Of a DNA stretch of 64,000 nucleotides, positions 16,407-31,709 are shown in pieces. Source of the stretch: an uncultured Collinsella sp. Its GTDB lineage: Bacteria > Actinomycetota > Coriobacteriia > Coriobacteriales > Coriobacteriaceae. The stretch is from contig CAUCTV010000001.1 in the NCBI GenBank assembly GCA_958445895.1, positions 248,001-312,000 on the forward strand, read 5' to 3'. The notes under the pieces were generated by a model, which ran no database searches, was not told the DNA's origin, and saw only the letters and a list, made by a program, of their open reading frames with translations. The position numbers and the translations under genes were made by a program. Position 1 is the stretch's first letter. Each line of letters starts with the position of its first letter.

Positions 16407-17483
16407 TTACGAATAGACGATGGTAAAGGGTACTTCTGTTTCGGTCTCTCCTGTTGATGTGCATCTCGTGCCCTCGAGGGTCACCGAGACCACTTGATCG
16501 ACATTGATCAGTTTTGTCGGAACCCAGATGTTCTCTCCGCTATTGCGCGCCATCGAAACATAGAAATTGTACGCCCCTGCGTCGTCATCTTCGATAATCT
16601 GCTCCGATCCATCCTTGTAGCTGACGGTCAGTTTATGATCAACTGCTTCATAGCCCAGATCATCGATGTGCGTCTGGATGGAAAACGGGCTGATCTCGAG
16701 AGGCGAGTCGTCGGAGCGGAGCTCCTTTGTATCGACGTGCGCTCCGACGTTAAACTCTGGCGTCGATACCTCGATCACCTTCGCATCCTCACCTTTGCCC
16801 TCCGTCCAACTGATATTCCAGGTGACCGCATGTCGTAAATCTCGATCGCGATTCCAAGATGCAAAGTACATCGTGCCGTTAATGACCGTGTCGCTTGATG
16901 TGTCTTTATCAATGGTGCAGCGTGTATCAGCCCATTCCTCGCCGAAGTTCATGCTGGGTGTACTGACGCCCCCTTCTTCTTCACCATAGAGAACAAGTTC
17001 GCCAAGCTCTGCCGCCGGCTTGTAGTAGCTAACGCCATTCGGATTGGACAATGTAAACGTCACAGCACCGCAACCGTTCTCGTCGATTGCCATCTCATGA
17101 ATGTCGAGCGTATAGCCGTTGCCCTCGACGGACAGATTGACCTTCTGGACTGCACCCTCCAGGCTTTGGGGCGCGATACCATCACCAAACTCTCTGGTGT
17201 AGGTATATTTCGTCCCCGACGAGCCGCCATTTGTCCAGGTAACGGACTCTCCGTTGCCATGGTTTCCCCAGGCAGAGGCAAAATAACTGGAATTGACAAC
17301 AGCGTAGGCGACCCCTCCGGTCGCCAGCACTCCGGCAAGACATCCGATTACGGCAACATACAGAGGCTTCGCGTGACCCTTTCGGCGAAGCGGCTCGCCA
17401 GCAGCGGCATAAAGAACACGGTCAGCAAGATCGCTATCGGCTTGGACGGACTCGAAGGCCTGCTTGATCTGGTTGGATTTCAC
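16407..17483 (-). CDS. Single-pass membrane anti-sigma factor-like protein (DUF4179-type)
   Basis: Probable anti-sigma factor for the ECF sigma gene just upstream. 358 residues: a short cytoplasmic N-terminal region (about 1-38), one membrane segment (about 41-63, LYVAVIGCLAGVLATGGVAYAVV), and a large extracytoplasmic domain rich in beta-strand-like segments and Asp/Thr/Ser. The start is GTG with AGGAGGG upstream and overlaps the sigma gene by 50 bases in another frame, a usual sign of a sigma/anti-sigma pair. No zinc-binding ZAS motif was seen. The stimulus is unknown. Confidence 0.75.
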   Translation of the reverse strand: MKSNQIKQAFESVQADSDLADRVLYAAAGEPLRRKGHAKPLYVAVIGCLAGVLATGGVAYAVVNSSYFASAWGNHGNGESVTWTNGGSSGTKYTYTREFGDGIAPQSLEGAVQKVNLSVEGNGYTLDIHEMAIDENGCGAVTFTLSNPNGVSYYKPAAELGELVLYGEEEGGVSTPSMNFGEEWADTRCTIDKDTSSDTVINGTMYFASWNRDRDLRHAVTWNISWTEGKGEDAKVIEVSTPEFNVGAHVDTKELRSDDSPLEISPFSIQTHIDDLGYEAVDHKLTVSYKDGSEQIIEDDDAGAYNFYVSMARNSGENIWVPTKLINVDQVVSVTLEGTRCTSTGETETEVPFTIVYS

Positions 17484-17952
17484 GGTCGCCCTCCTCTAGG
17501 ATGAACTTGAGCTTCGATCTGCCGCGAGCTAAACGCGTTCGAACGGTCGCGGCTGGCACATGCAGTAACTCGGCAATTTCTGAAGTCGAGAAGCCCAGAT
17601 AGTAATAGAGCACGATGGAGATACGGAATCGTTCCGGAAGCCGCATGACGTCTAATAGGACGGCCTTGGTCTCGTCCTGCGCCGTCAAGAGCGAATCGGT
17701 CAGACTTTCAATATCCTCCACGCGCCTCCACGGCTTTCGAAAGAGAGATTTGCATTCATTGATCGTGACCCGGATGAGCCATCGACGAAGATGCTCCCAG
17801 CTTTCAAAATGCGTATCGCTTTTGAGTAACTTTAGAAAGACGTCTTGAGCGACATCGTCGGCGTCAGCGCGATCACGCAGATACGTCAAGGCGATTCGGA
17901 ACACGACATCTCGGTGATCCTCGACCGCCTGTCTAAAAGCTTGTTCTTCCAT
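17434..17952 (-). CDS. ECF-type RNA polymerase sigma factor
   Basis: Extracytoplasmic-function sigma-70 factor, 172 residues. Region 2 includes LTYLRDRADADDVAQDVFLKLL (-10 recognition and core binding); region 4 includes LPERFRISIVLYYYLGFSTSEIAELLHVPAATVRTRLARGR (helix-turn-helix for -35 binding). ATG 17952 follows GGGAGGTGATT; the longer upstream frame is not credible. It should control its own operon and a small stress or envelope regulon. A degenerate GGGACAG element lies upstream of it. Confidence 0.92.
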   Translation of the reverse strand: MEEQAFRQAVEDHRDVVFRIALTYLRDRADADDVAQDVFLKLLKSDTHFESWEHLRRWLIRVTINECKSLFRKPWRRVEDIESLTDSLLTAQDETKAVLLDVMRLPERFRISIVLYYYLGFSTSEIAELLHVPAATVRTRLARGRSKLKFILEEGDREIQPDQAGLRVRPSR

Positions 17953-18040
17953 AATCACCTCCCGGTGACACTGATGGTTCTTGATGGGGCCCTCACCATA
18001 GATACGCTTTGACCAAACGGAATGTTTCAAATTCAAGCAG

Positions 18041-18076
18041 GAAAAACTACCAAAATAAACCTGTCCTTTTTTGCAA
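18041..18076 (-). repeat. GGGACAG-family element, degenerate copy
   Basis: Minus strand reads AAAAAAGGACAGGTTTATTTTGGTAG, almost the same as the hairpin at 48317-48357, but its left arm is eroded. It lies about 90-125 bases upstream of the ECF sigma start. Confidence 0.5.
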
Positions 18077-18116
18077 GTGATCAACGGAACGCAACAAGTT
18101 GAGCATACGCAAGCGA

Positions 18117-18216
18117 GCGGCCCCCAGAGCGTACAAGGTGGCATGAAAAAGGCAGGGCATTGACCTTTTGGTCATGCCCTGCCTTTTGAATGACAGATTG
18201 TAGCTCTGGGGGCCGC
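18117..18216. terminator. Nested hairpin terminator after rpoC
   Basis: Inner stem-loop at 18147-18187 (AAAAGGCAGGGCAT... / ...ATGCCCTGCCTTTT, one bulge, A/T-flanked on both sides) enclosed by a perfect 14-bp outer stem GCGGCCCCCAGAGC (18117-18130) / GCTCTGGGGGCCGC (18203-18216). Terminates the rpoBC operon on the minus strand. Confidence 0.8.
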
Positions 18217-18260
18217 GCAGCGACGGAGGTCGCCGCCGTTCGTTAGAACGGCGGAACTAA

Positions 18261-22736
<4,476 letters not shown>

Positions 22737-22742
22737 AGTCAA

Positions 22743-26234
<3,492 letters not shown>

Positions 26235-26307
26235 CAGGTTTTTCCTCCTTCACGGAAATGCTCGGTGGATTGGCGAGGCATAGCTTCGCCAGTTATCGCA
26301 ACCTAAT

Positions 26308-26335
26308 AGTTTATCAGGTACCGACCGTTGGGCAA
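26308..26335 (-). promoter_or_regulatory. Probable rpoB promoter
   Basis: TTGCCC (26330-26335), 16-base spacer, TAAACT (26308-26313) on the minus strand, about 75 bases before the rpoB start. Confidence 0.5.
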
Positions 26336-26466
26336 GAAAAGCCTTGACGTGATTGAGTTTTTGGAGTAGCAAAGTTTTTCGACGGAAAATACGCAGGTAG
26401 ATGTATGTGTATCGAACATCTGTTCATATATTTTCTGTGAACAGAGAGCCGGCAATCGCAGCTCTT

Positions 26467-26500
26467 ATAAAAAACGGGCGCGAACCGAGGTCCGCACCCG
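26467..26500 (-). terminator. Terminator of galU
   Basis: Stem CGGGCGCG (26475-26482) / CGCACCCG (26493-26500) with one G-T pair and minus-strand T-run TTTTTTAT. Separates galU from rpoB. Confidence 0.75.
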
Positions 26501-26521
26501 TAAATATCGTTGCCCAAAGGC

Positions 26522-27430
26522 TTACTTGCGCATCAAGCCGCCGCGCTCGTCGATGGCGTCCCAGAAGGCGCTTGCAAAGCGAGGGTCGCTTGCAGCCATG
26601 AGGGCGTTGGTGGCCATCCAACCAGAAGGCGTGCCGGTGTCGTAGCCCGACAGCGGGTCGATGACGACAGCGTACATGGCCTCGCGATCGAGCGAACGTG
26701 CCATGGCGTCGGTCAGCTGGATCTCGCCGCCCTTGCCGGCCTGCTGATCGGCCAGCAGGTCCATGACCAGCGGGCTCAGCAGGTAACGACCAACGATGTA
26801 CAGGTTGGACGGAGCCGCCTCGGGGGCAGGCTTCTCCACCAGACCGCCAATGCGCCACACGGCGCCCGGCTCGCCATCGGCAACGTCCTCGGCGCCCTCG
26901 AGCGAACCCACGCGCTCGCCGGCGATCACGCCGTAGCGGCTGACCTCCTCGGGAGCGCACGCGGCAACGGCGATAACAGAAGCGCCGCCGTGCTCCTTGG
27001 AGACGGCAAGCATCTTGTCGCAGATGTCACGGTTGGGAACAACGTAGTCGCCCAGAAGAACCAGGAAGTTCTCCCCTGCCACAGCGTCGGCGGCAGAGCG
27101 GATGGCATGACCGAGGCCCTTGGGCTCGTACTGATAACGGAAGTCGACCGGCATACCGCCAGCGTGGGCGACGGCATCGGCATAGGCGTTCTTGCCGCGC
27201 TCGCGCAGCAGGTTCTCGAGCGAGCGATCGGGCTGGAAGTAGCTCAGCAGCTCGGGCTTGCCGGGAGAAGTAACGATAATGGCATCATCGACCTCCTCGG
27301 GCTCGAGCGCCTCCTCAACGACGTACTGGATGACCGGCTTGTCGAGCACCGGCAGCATCTCTTTGGGCGTGCACTTGGTGCCAGGCAGAAAACGCGTGCC
27401 AAGACCGGCGGCGGGGATGATTGCCTTCAT
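26522..27430 (-). CDS. galU: UTP--glucose-1-phosphate uridylyltransferase
   Basis: Makes UDP-glucose from UTP and glucose-1-phosphate for cell-envelope sugars and galactose use. 302 residues. Nucleotidyltransferase signature AAGLGTRFLPGTKCTPKEMLPV, LLGDYVVPN around the metal-binding Asp, VEKPAPEAAPSNLYIVGRY, and GYDTGTPSGWM are conserved. ATG 27430 gives the family N-terminus MKAIIPAAG; an in-frame TTG nine bases upstream is the alternative. Unusual place: between rplJL and rpoBC, each with its own terminator or promoter. Confidence 0.95.
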   Translation of the reverse strand: MKAIIPAAGLGTRFLPGTKCTPKEMLPVLDKPVIQYVVEEALEPEEVDDAIIVTSPGKPELLSYFQPDRSLENLLRERGKNAYADAVAHAGGMPVDFRYQYEPKGLGHAIRSAADAVAGENFLVLLGDYVVPNRDICDKMLAVSKEHGGASVIAVAACAPEEVSRYGVIAGERVGSLEGAEDVADGEPGAVWRIGGLVEKPAPEAAPSNLYIVGRYLLSPLVMDLLADQQAGKGGEIQLTDAMARSLDREAMYAVVIDPLSGYDTGTPSGWMATNALMAASDPRFASAFWDAIDERGGLMRK

Positions 27431-27682
27431 AGTATTCAAGGATCCTTTCGCAGGCGCAGGATACGCCCTGTGCGTGCGGCACGGCAGCCGCAGACCAAAT
27501 TGCGATACTGAAATATCTTACCGCCGGGACCAGGAGCTACCGCTAGGCAAACGCCATTCTTCAGCAGGTCAACGCAAATTATTGCTCGAACGGTGCAATT
27601 TTATCGCCCAACGGTAGTGACCCCAAAGCACTGCAAACGGCAGTAATTTGCATGCCGAGCCAGCAAAATAGAGGGGGCATAA
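27431..27682. other. Intergenic region upstream of galU
   Basis: About 250 bases between galU and the rplL terminator. It should hold the galU promoter; TTGACC at 27565-27570 (minus strand) is a possible -35 but has no convincing -10. No small gene or repeat was seen. Confidence 0.4.
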
Positions 27683-27718
27683 CAAAAAAAGACGGGGCTC
27701 GCAATGCGAACCCCGTCT
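27683..27718 (-). terminator. Terminator of rplJ-rplL
   Basis: Stem AGACGGGG (27690-27697) / CCCCGTCT (27711-27718) with an inner TCGCA/TGCGA pairing, then a minus-strand run of seven T. Confidence 0.9.
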
Positions 27719-27745
27719 GCAAAGAAATCTGGCGAGAAAGCCTGA

Positions 27746-28123
27746 TTACTTGAGGGTGACAGCAGCGCCAGCAGCCTCGAGCTTCTCCTTGGCAGCCTCG
27801 GCGTCCTCCTTCTTGGCACCCTCGAGAACAGCCTTGGGAGCGCCCTCGACGACCTCCTTGGCCTCCTTCAGGCCAAGGTTGGTGAGCTCACGGACGGCCT
27901 TGATGACCTGGATCTTGTTGTCGCCGAAGCCCTCGAGCACGACGTCAAACTCGGTCTTCTCCTCGGCCTCAGCAGCGCCAGCAGCGGGAGCGGCGACAAC
28001 GGCGGCAGGAGCAGCGGCGGAAACGCCGAAGGTGTCCTCGATAGCCTTAACGAGCTCGGAAGCCTCGAGAAGGGTCATTTCCTTAAGAGCATCGATGATC
28101 TCATCGGTGGTAAGCTTAGCCAT
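27746..28123 (-). CDS. rplL: 50S ribosomal protein L7/L12
   Basis: Multicopy stalk protein that recruits translation GTPases. 125 residues: N-terminal dimerisation region (MAKLTTDEIIDALKEMTLLE), Ala-rich hinge (about 36-55), and C-terminal domain with KIQVIKAVRELTNLGLKEAKEVVE. ATG chosen at MAKLT, before which AAAGGA is seen. About 100 bases after rplJ. Confidence 0.98.
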   Translation of the reverse strand: MAKLTTDEIIDALKEMTLLEASELVKAIEDTFGVSAAAPAAVVAAPAAGAAEAEEKTEFDVVLEGFGDNKIQVIKAVRELTNLGLKEAKEVVEGAPKAVLEGAKKEDAEAAKEKLEAAGAAVTLK

Positions 28124-28225
28124 TTCTAAGTCCTTTCGGTTTCCGTGTCTGTGCACGGAGATCAGTTAAAACACGGCGCGAATGCGCCTGGGGTGCGGCG
28201 TTGCCGCCGCGGGTGAAAACAGCGA

Positions 28226-28747
28226 CTAGGCTGCCTTCTGCTCGGAGACCTGCTGGATCGAACGAGCGAGACCAGAGGAAACGCCGTTGACGCAGACAGC
28301 GATGTCGCGAGCGAAACCGGAGATGAGACCGGCGATCTGGCCGAGAAGCTGATCCTTGGTGGGCAGCTCGGCGATAGCCTTAACATCATCAGCGGAAACG
28401 GCCTTGCCGTCGGAGATACCGCCCTTGATCTCAAGGACGCCCTTGGACTTAGCGGAGAAGTCCTTAAGGGCCTTAGCGGCCTCGACCGGCTCGGTCTCGT
28501 AGAACACATAAGCGACAGGGCCGGCGAGGATCTCGTCGAGCTCGGGCTGCTCCTGGTTCTTGAGAGCGATCTTGACCAGGTTGTTCTTGTAGACCTTCAT
28601 CTCGGCGCCGCACTCGCGAAGCTGATGACGCAGCTCCTGAGCCTGCTTAACCGTCAGACCGTTGTAGTTGACGACGAACAGACCGGCGTTCTCGGCGATA
28701 CGGGACTCGATCTCTGCAACCTTGTCGATTTTGTACTGCTGGGGCAT
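28226..28747 (-). CDS. rplJ: 50S ribosomal protein L10
   Basis: Stalk base that anchors L7/L12 dimers on 23S rRNA. 173 residues; N-terminal rRNA-binding domain (YNGLTVKQAQELRHQLR, KVYKNNLVKIAL) and a C-terminal helix for L7/L12. Strong GAGGAGGTGTAATTC before the ATG. Expressed from a promoter 220 bases upstream with an attenuator in the leader, consistent with L10 autoregulation known in other bacteria. Confidence 0.97.
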   Translation of the reverse strand: MPQQYKIDKVAEIESRIAENAGLFVVNYNGLTVKQAQELRHQLRECGAEMKVYKNNLVKIALKNQEQPELDEILAGPVAYVFYETEPVEAAKALKDFSAKSKGVLEIKGGISDGKAVSADDVKAIAELPTKDQLLGQIAGLISGFARDIAVCVNGVSSGLARSIQQVSEQKAA

Positions 28748-28811
28748 GAATTACACCTCCTCGAATTCTTTCCGGGCACGGTCCGCCACAAGGACGTGAC
28801 GGGGGCATGTC

Positions 28812-28850
28812 CAAAAAGAAAGCCCCCGCGCTGCATGAGCGACGGGGGCG
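28812..28850 (-). terminator. Attenuator in the rplJ leader
   Basis: Minus strand: GCCCCCGTCGC-TCAT-GCAGCGCGGGGGC followed by TTTCTTTTT, i.e. an intrinsic terminator about 65 bases before the rplJ start and downstream of its promoter. Location fits an L10-leader attenuation system. Confidence 0.7.
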
Positions 28851-28959
28851 AGAAGACATATCTACTCGACCACCTCGGCTGGCGGGATATCCCATTAAGC
28901 TCGCGGGCGATGCCCGTTTGCACCGGCTGTCTCTGGCAGCGGATTCGTGCGTGAACCGA

Positions 28960-29216
28960 AAGTATTATGGCGGGGACCCCGGCGTCGGTCAACGGGCGCG
29001 AGGATTCGTACACAAACCCTGCATACGCTCCGGCCGGGAGGGGCAGGGCGAGTTTTCCGCTCGGTCAAGTCCTGGCTCGCACGAAGGCCACATTAAGTGG
29101 CCTTCGGCTCGTGCGGAATCTACGGAAAACTCGCCCTGCCCCTCCCGGCCGGAGCTACGTTGCCTTTGCTGCGAATCCTCGTGTCCGTTGGCCGGCGCGC
29201 CCCACGCATAATGCTT
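28960..29216. repeat. About 257-bp imperfect palindrome next to the rplJ promoter
   Basis: Nested inverted repeats share one centre near 29090: a 33-bp perfect pair (29027-29059 / 29123-29155), CGAGGATTCG (28999-29008) / CGAATCCTCG (29172-29181), AAGTATTATG (28960-28969) / CATAATGCTT (29207-29216), and an inner CGAAGGCCAC/GTGGCCTTCG stem with loop ATTAA (29082-29106). The outer arms include the rplJ promoter and a divergent, decayed mirror copy of it. Confidence 0.85.
28964..28992 (-). promoter_or_regulatory. Promoter of rplJ-rplL
   Basis: TTGACC (28987-28992), 17-base spacer, CATAAT (28964-28969) on the minus strand. It lies in the left arm of the large palindrome. Confidence 0.75.
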
Positions 29217-29251
29217 GGGTCGGTGGGCTGATGGTTTTGGGTCCCGTTGGG

Positions 29252-30388
29252 CTATAGGGTTGACACGAAGTTGGACAGGCGGTGGAGGCCTTCGTCTAGA
29301 TCTTGGTCGGAGACGCAGTAGCTTAGGCGGATGTGGCCTTCGGTGCCGAAGCAGTCGCCCGGGACTAGGGCTACGTTGGCTTCTTTGATGGCTTTGATGC
29401 AGAAGTCTTCGCTGGTTAGGCCGTACTGTTTGATGCTGGGGAAGGCGTAGAAGGCTCCTGCGGGCTCTACTACGTCGAGGCCCATGGCGTTTAAGGCTGC
29501 GAGCACGCGTTCGCGGCGGGCTCGGTAGACTTTGAGCATGGGGGTGGGGTCGACGGTGAGGGCTCGAGCTGCGGCGTCCATTTCGAAGGATACGGCGCTC
29601 GATACTAGGTATTGGTGAGCCTTTGCGATCTCGGCGATGATGGGGGCTGCGGCTGCGAGCCAACCCAAGCGCCAGCCGGTCATAGCCCATGGCTTGGAGA
29701 AGCTCTCGATGACCACCGTCTGATCACGCAGTTCCGGGTGGCGCTGGGCAAAGCGCTCGTAGCCATCCACATAGACGAGGCGGTTGTACACGTCGTCGCA
29801 GACCACGTAGATGCCCGCCTGCTCCGCCACGCGCGCCACGGCGTCGAGCGACGCCGCGTTGAGGATGCAGCCCGTGGGGTTGTTGGGCGAGCAGATGACG
29901 ATGGCCTTAGTCGCCGGCGTCACGCAGGCACGAAGCGCCTCCTCATCGATCTGGAATTGCGTAGGCTCCGTATCCAAAAAGACTGCTTTGGCGTGGTTGG
30001 CCACGACGATGCTTTCGTACAGGCCAAAGGCCGGCGTGGGGATAATGACCTCGTCACCGGGGTTGAGCATAGCCATGAATGTTGCCGACAGGGCCTCGGT
30101 CGCGCCGTCGGTCAGGATGACCTCGTCGGCCGAAAACGCAAGGCCCGCGTCACCCATGTAGGCAGACAGCGCCTCGCGCAGGGCGGGGCGACCGTTGTTG
30201 GGCGGATAGTGCGTGTCGCCGCGATCCAGCGCGGCGGTCACCTCGGCGCTAATCACATCGGGCGTGGGAAAATCGGGCTCGCCAAGCGCGAGCGCGATGC
30301 ATCCCGAGTGCTGGACGGCGAGCGCGTTGATTCGGCGGATGCCGGAGGGCTTGAGCGTGGCAAGCGAGGTATTCATAGGCAGGCGCAT
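29252..30388 (-). CDS. PLP-dependent class I/II aminotransferase
   Basis: Fold-type I aminotransferase of the aspartate-aminotransferase type, 378 residues. Visible: LALGEPDFPTPD near the N-terminus, the NNPTG motif (CSPNNPTGCIL), CDDVYNRLVY, and the PLP-lysine motif SFSKPWAMTGWRLGW, with the substrate-carboxylate arginine in HIRLSYC. Amino-acid substrate not assigned. ATG 30388 has AAAGGA at good spacing; M5 is an alternative. The last ~150 codons use CTA, GTA, CAA and GAA much more than the first part, as if the 3' portion came from a different allele. Confidence 0.88.
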   Translation of the reverse strand: MRLPMNTSLATLKPSGIRRINALAVQHSGCIALALGEPDFPTPDVISAEVTAALDRGDTHYPPNNGRPALREALSAYMGDAGLAFSADEVILTDGATEALSATFMAMLNPGDEVIIPTPAFGLYESIVVANHAKAVFLDTEPTQFQIDEEALRACVTPATKAIVICSPNNPTGCILNAASLDAVARVAEQAGIYVVCDDVYNRLVYVDGYERFAQRHPELRDQTVVIESFSKPWAMTGWRLGWLAAAAPIIAEIAKAHQYLVSSAVSFEMDAAARALTVDPTPMLKVYRARRERVLAALNAMGLDVVEPAGAFYAFPSIKQYGLTSEDFCIKAIKEANVALVPGDCFGTEGHIRLSYCVSDQDLDEGLHRLSNFVSTL

Positions 30389-30481
30389 GGCGTTCCTTTC
30401 GTAAGGGTTGCACTAGGATAGCGCGGCGAGGCGCCGCCAGACGGTGTAACCTAAACGGAAACCAACCGGAAAGGAGGCGGC

Positions 30482-31141
30482 ATGGAAACGACCGCACGCG
30501 GCGATGTGCCAAAAACGTTGCAAACCATTGCGTATATCAGCATTCCCGATAGCGCCGATCTTGAGTTTTTGCTCTGGGACCTGCAGGATGCCATCGCCGC
30601 CTATGCACAGCTTTCCGGCACCGCGCTCCCCCACCCGGTCAACTTGAAGGCAGATGGCGTTGGTGCAGTCGATGGCATGGTGCTCGCTGTTGATGATGCA
30701 TTTGACGATGAGGCTATGATCGCTGTCGAGCAGATACTCGATCGCCTTGGCGGTACGGGAACACGTGTCTATGCCATGATTCAAGCCGCACAAGAGGGCG
30801 CTGAGCAGGCGCGAGGGGCCGCCGTTCGTCTGCACAAGGCATGCGAGCGCCAGGGCCAATTGTGGTGTGGCGGCGTTGTCATCTGCGCCGGCAGCGGCAT
30901 TGCGGCGCTTCGTCGCTCCCCGCGCATGGGCCTCTTGCGCCGGCCTTTTTCGGAAGCGATGGATAATCTTGTGGGCGCCGTGCGCATGGGCTGCTCCATT
31001 GAGCATGCGCAGCTGCTTGGCGGTGGCAATGCCGGTGGCGTCGATGCCGACGGCATGGTGCGCGTCAAGCCTGCACTGCCCGCACCGATCTGGCATGCCA
31101 TCATGAAACGCCTCGGCACCCGCGCCCAATCAGATATCTAA
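30482..31141 (+). CDS. Unrecognised protein, possibly flavodoxin-like
   Basis: 219 residues, soluble. Function not recognised. The middle has QLWCGGVVICAGSGIAALRRSPRMG followed by RRPFSEAMDNLVGAVRMG, a layout that recalls flavodoxin-like NAD(P)H:FMN proteins, but no clear flavin phosphate loop was found. Starts with a good AAAGGAGGCGGC. Divergent from the aminotransferase; its stop is one base from that of the convergent glycosylase gene, with no terminator between. Confidence 0.7.
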   Translation: METTARGDVPKTLQTIAYISIPDSADLEFLLWDLQDAIAAYAQLSGTALPHPVNLKADGVGAVDGMVLAVDDAFDDEAMIAVEQILDRLGGTGTRVYAMIQAAQEGAEQARGAAVRLHKACERQGQLWCGGVVICAGSGIAALRRSPRMGLLRRPFSEAMDNLVGAVRMGCSIEHAQLLGGGNAGGVDADGMVRVKPALPAPIWHAIMKRLGTRAQSDI

Positions 31142-31142
31142 A

Positions 31143-31706
31143 TTACAGTGCCGCCCAGTCAACGGCTTCGCGCCAACGCTCAACAAGACGTTCTAGGCGC
31201 CAGGCGGCATTGGCGGGACTTGTCGACGGCAGAACGATGGCCGGCAGCCCGGTGCGTTCTTGTAGATAGCGCTTGTAGAGCCGGCCAGCTGTACCACCGT
31301 TGCATATCACCTGCTCAATGGAAGCGGCGCCGGCAATGCGCTCGATATGTGCCGGCACAACGTTGCGAATGCTCGCGTCGCTCGAGCCCTTAATGTCGCA
31401 ACTCTCAATCACATCCCACAGGGCCACGCCGCCGTCGAGAAGCATGGATCGCTTGGCAGCAATGGAGGCATCGAGCGTCGCGGGCTCACCGCTTGCCAAA
31501 GGATCGCCCTCGTTGGGCGGCACGGGCACACCGAGGCACGCGGCCATCACGCGCCAAAAGCGGTTCTGCGGATTGCCATAGTAGAAGGCATTGGCGCGCG
31601 AAAGCACCGAGGGAAACGACCCGAGCACCAAAACGCGCGAGTGCCGGTCGAACACAGGCTCAAACCCATGCTCAATATGTTGATAGCCCTCGTCGGACGC
31701 AGCCAT
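31143..31706 (-). CDS. DNA-deoxyinosine / uracil-DNA glycosylase family protein
   Basis: Base-excision-repair glycosylase of the UDG superfamily, family 6 (hypoxanthine-DNA glycosylase) type. 187 residues. Motifs: VLGSFPSVLSR with FYYGNPQNRFWRVM (motif 1 region), IEQVICNGGTAG, and LPSTSPANA (motif 2 region). Family members remove deaminated adenine or uracil. Starts three bases after the amylase stop, so it is co-transcribed with it, an arrangement without clear functional meaning. Confidence 0.85.
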   Translation of the reverse strand: MAASDEGYQHIEHGFEPVFDRHSRVLVLGSFPSVLSRANAFYYGNPQNRFWRVMAACLGVPVPPNEGDPLASGEPATLDASIAAKRSMLLDGGVALWDVIESCDIKGSSDASIRNVVPAHIERIAGAASIEQVICNGGTAGRLYKRYLQERTGLPAIVLPSTSPANAAWRLERLVERWREAVDWAAL

Positions 31707-31709
31707 GAG

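Noticed and set aside
28989..29690. 233-codon minus-strand frame across the large palindrome
   Set aside because: Out of frame with the aminotransferase it overlaps, Arg/Pro/Ser-rich, and crosses the promoter and inverted repeats.
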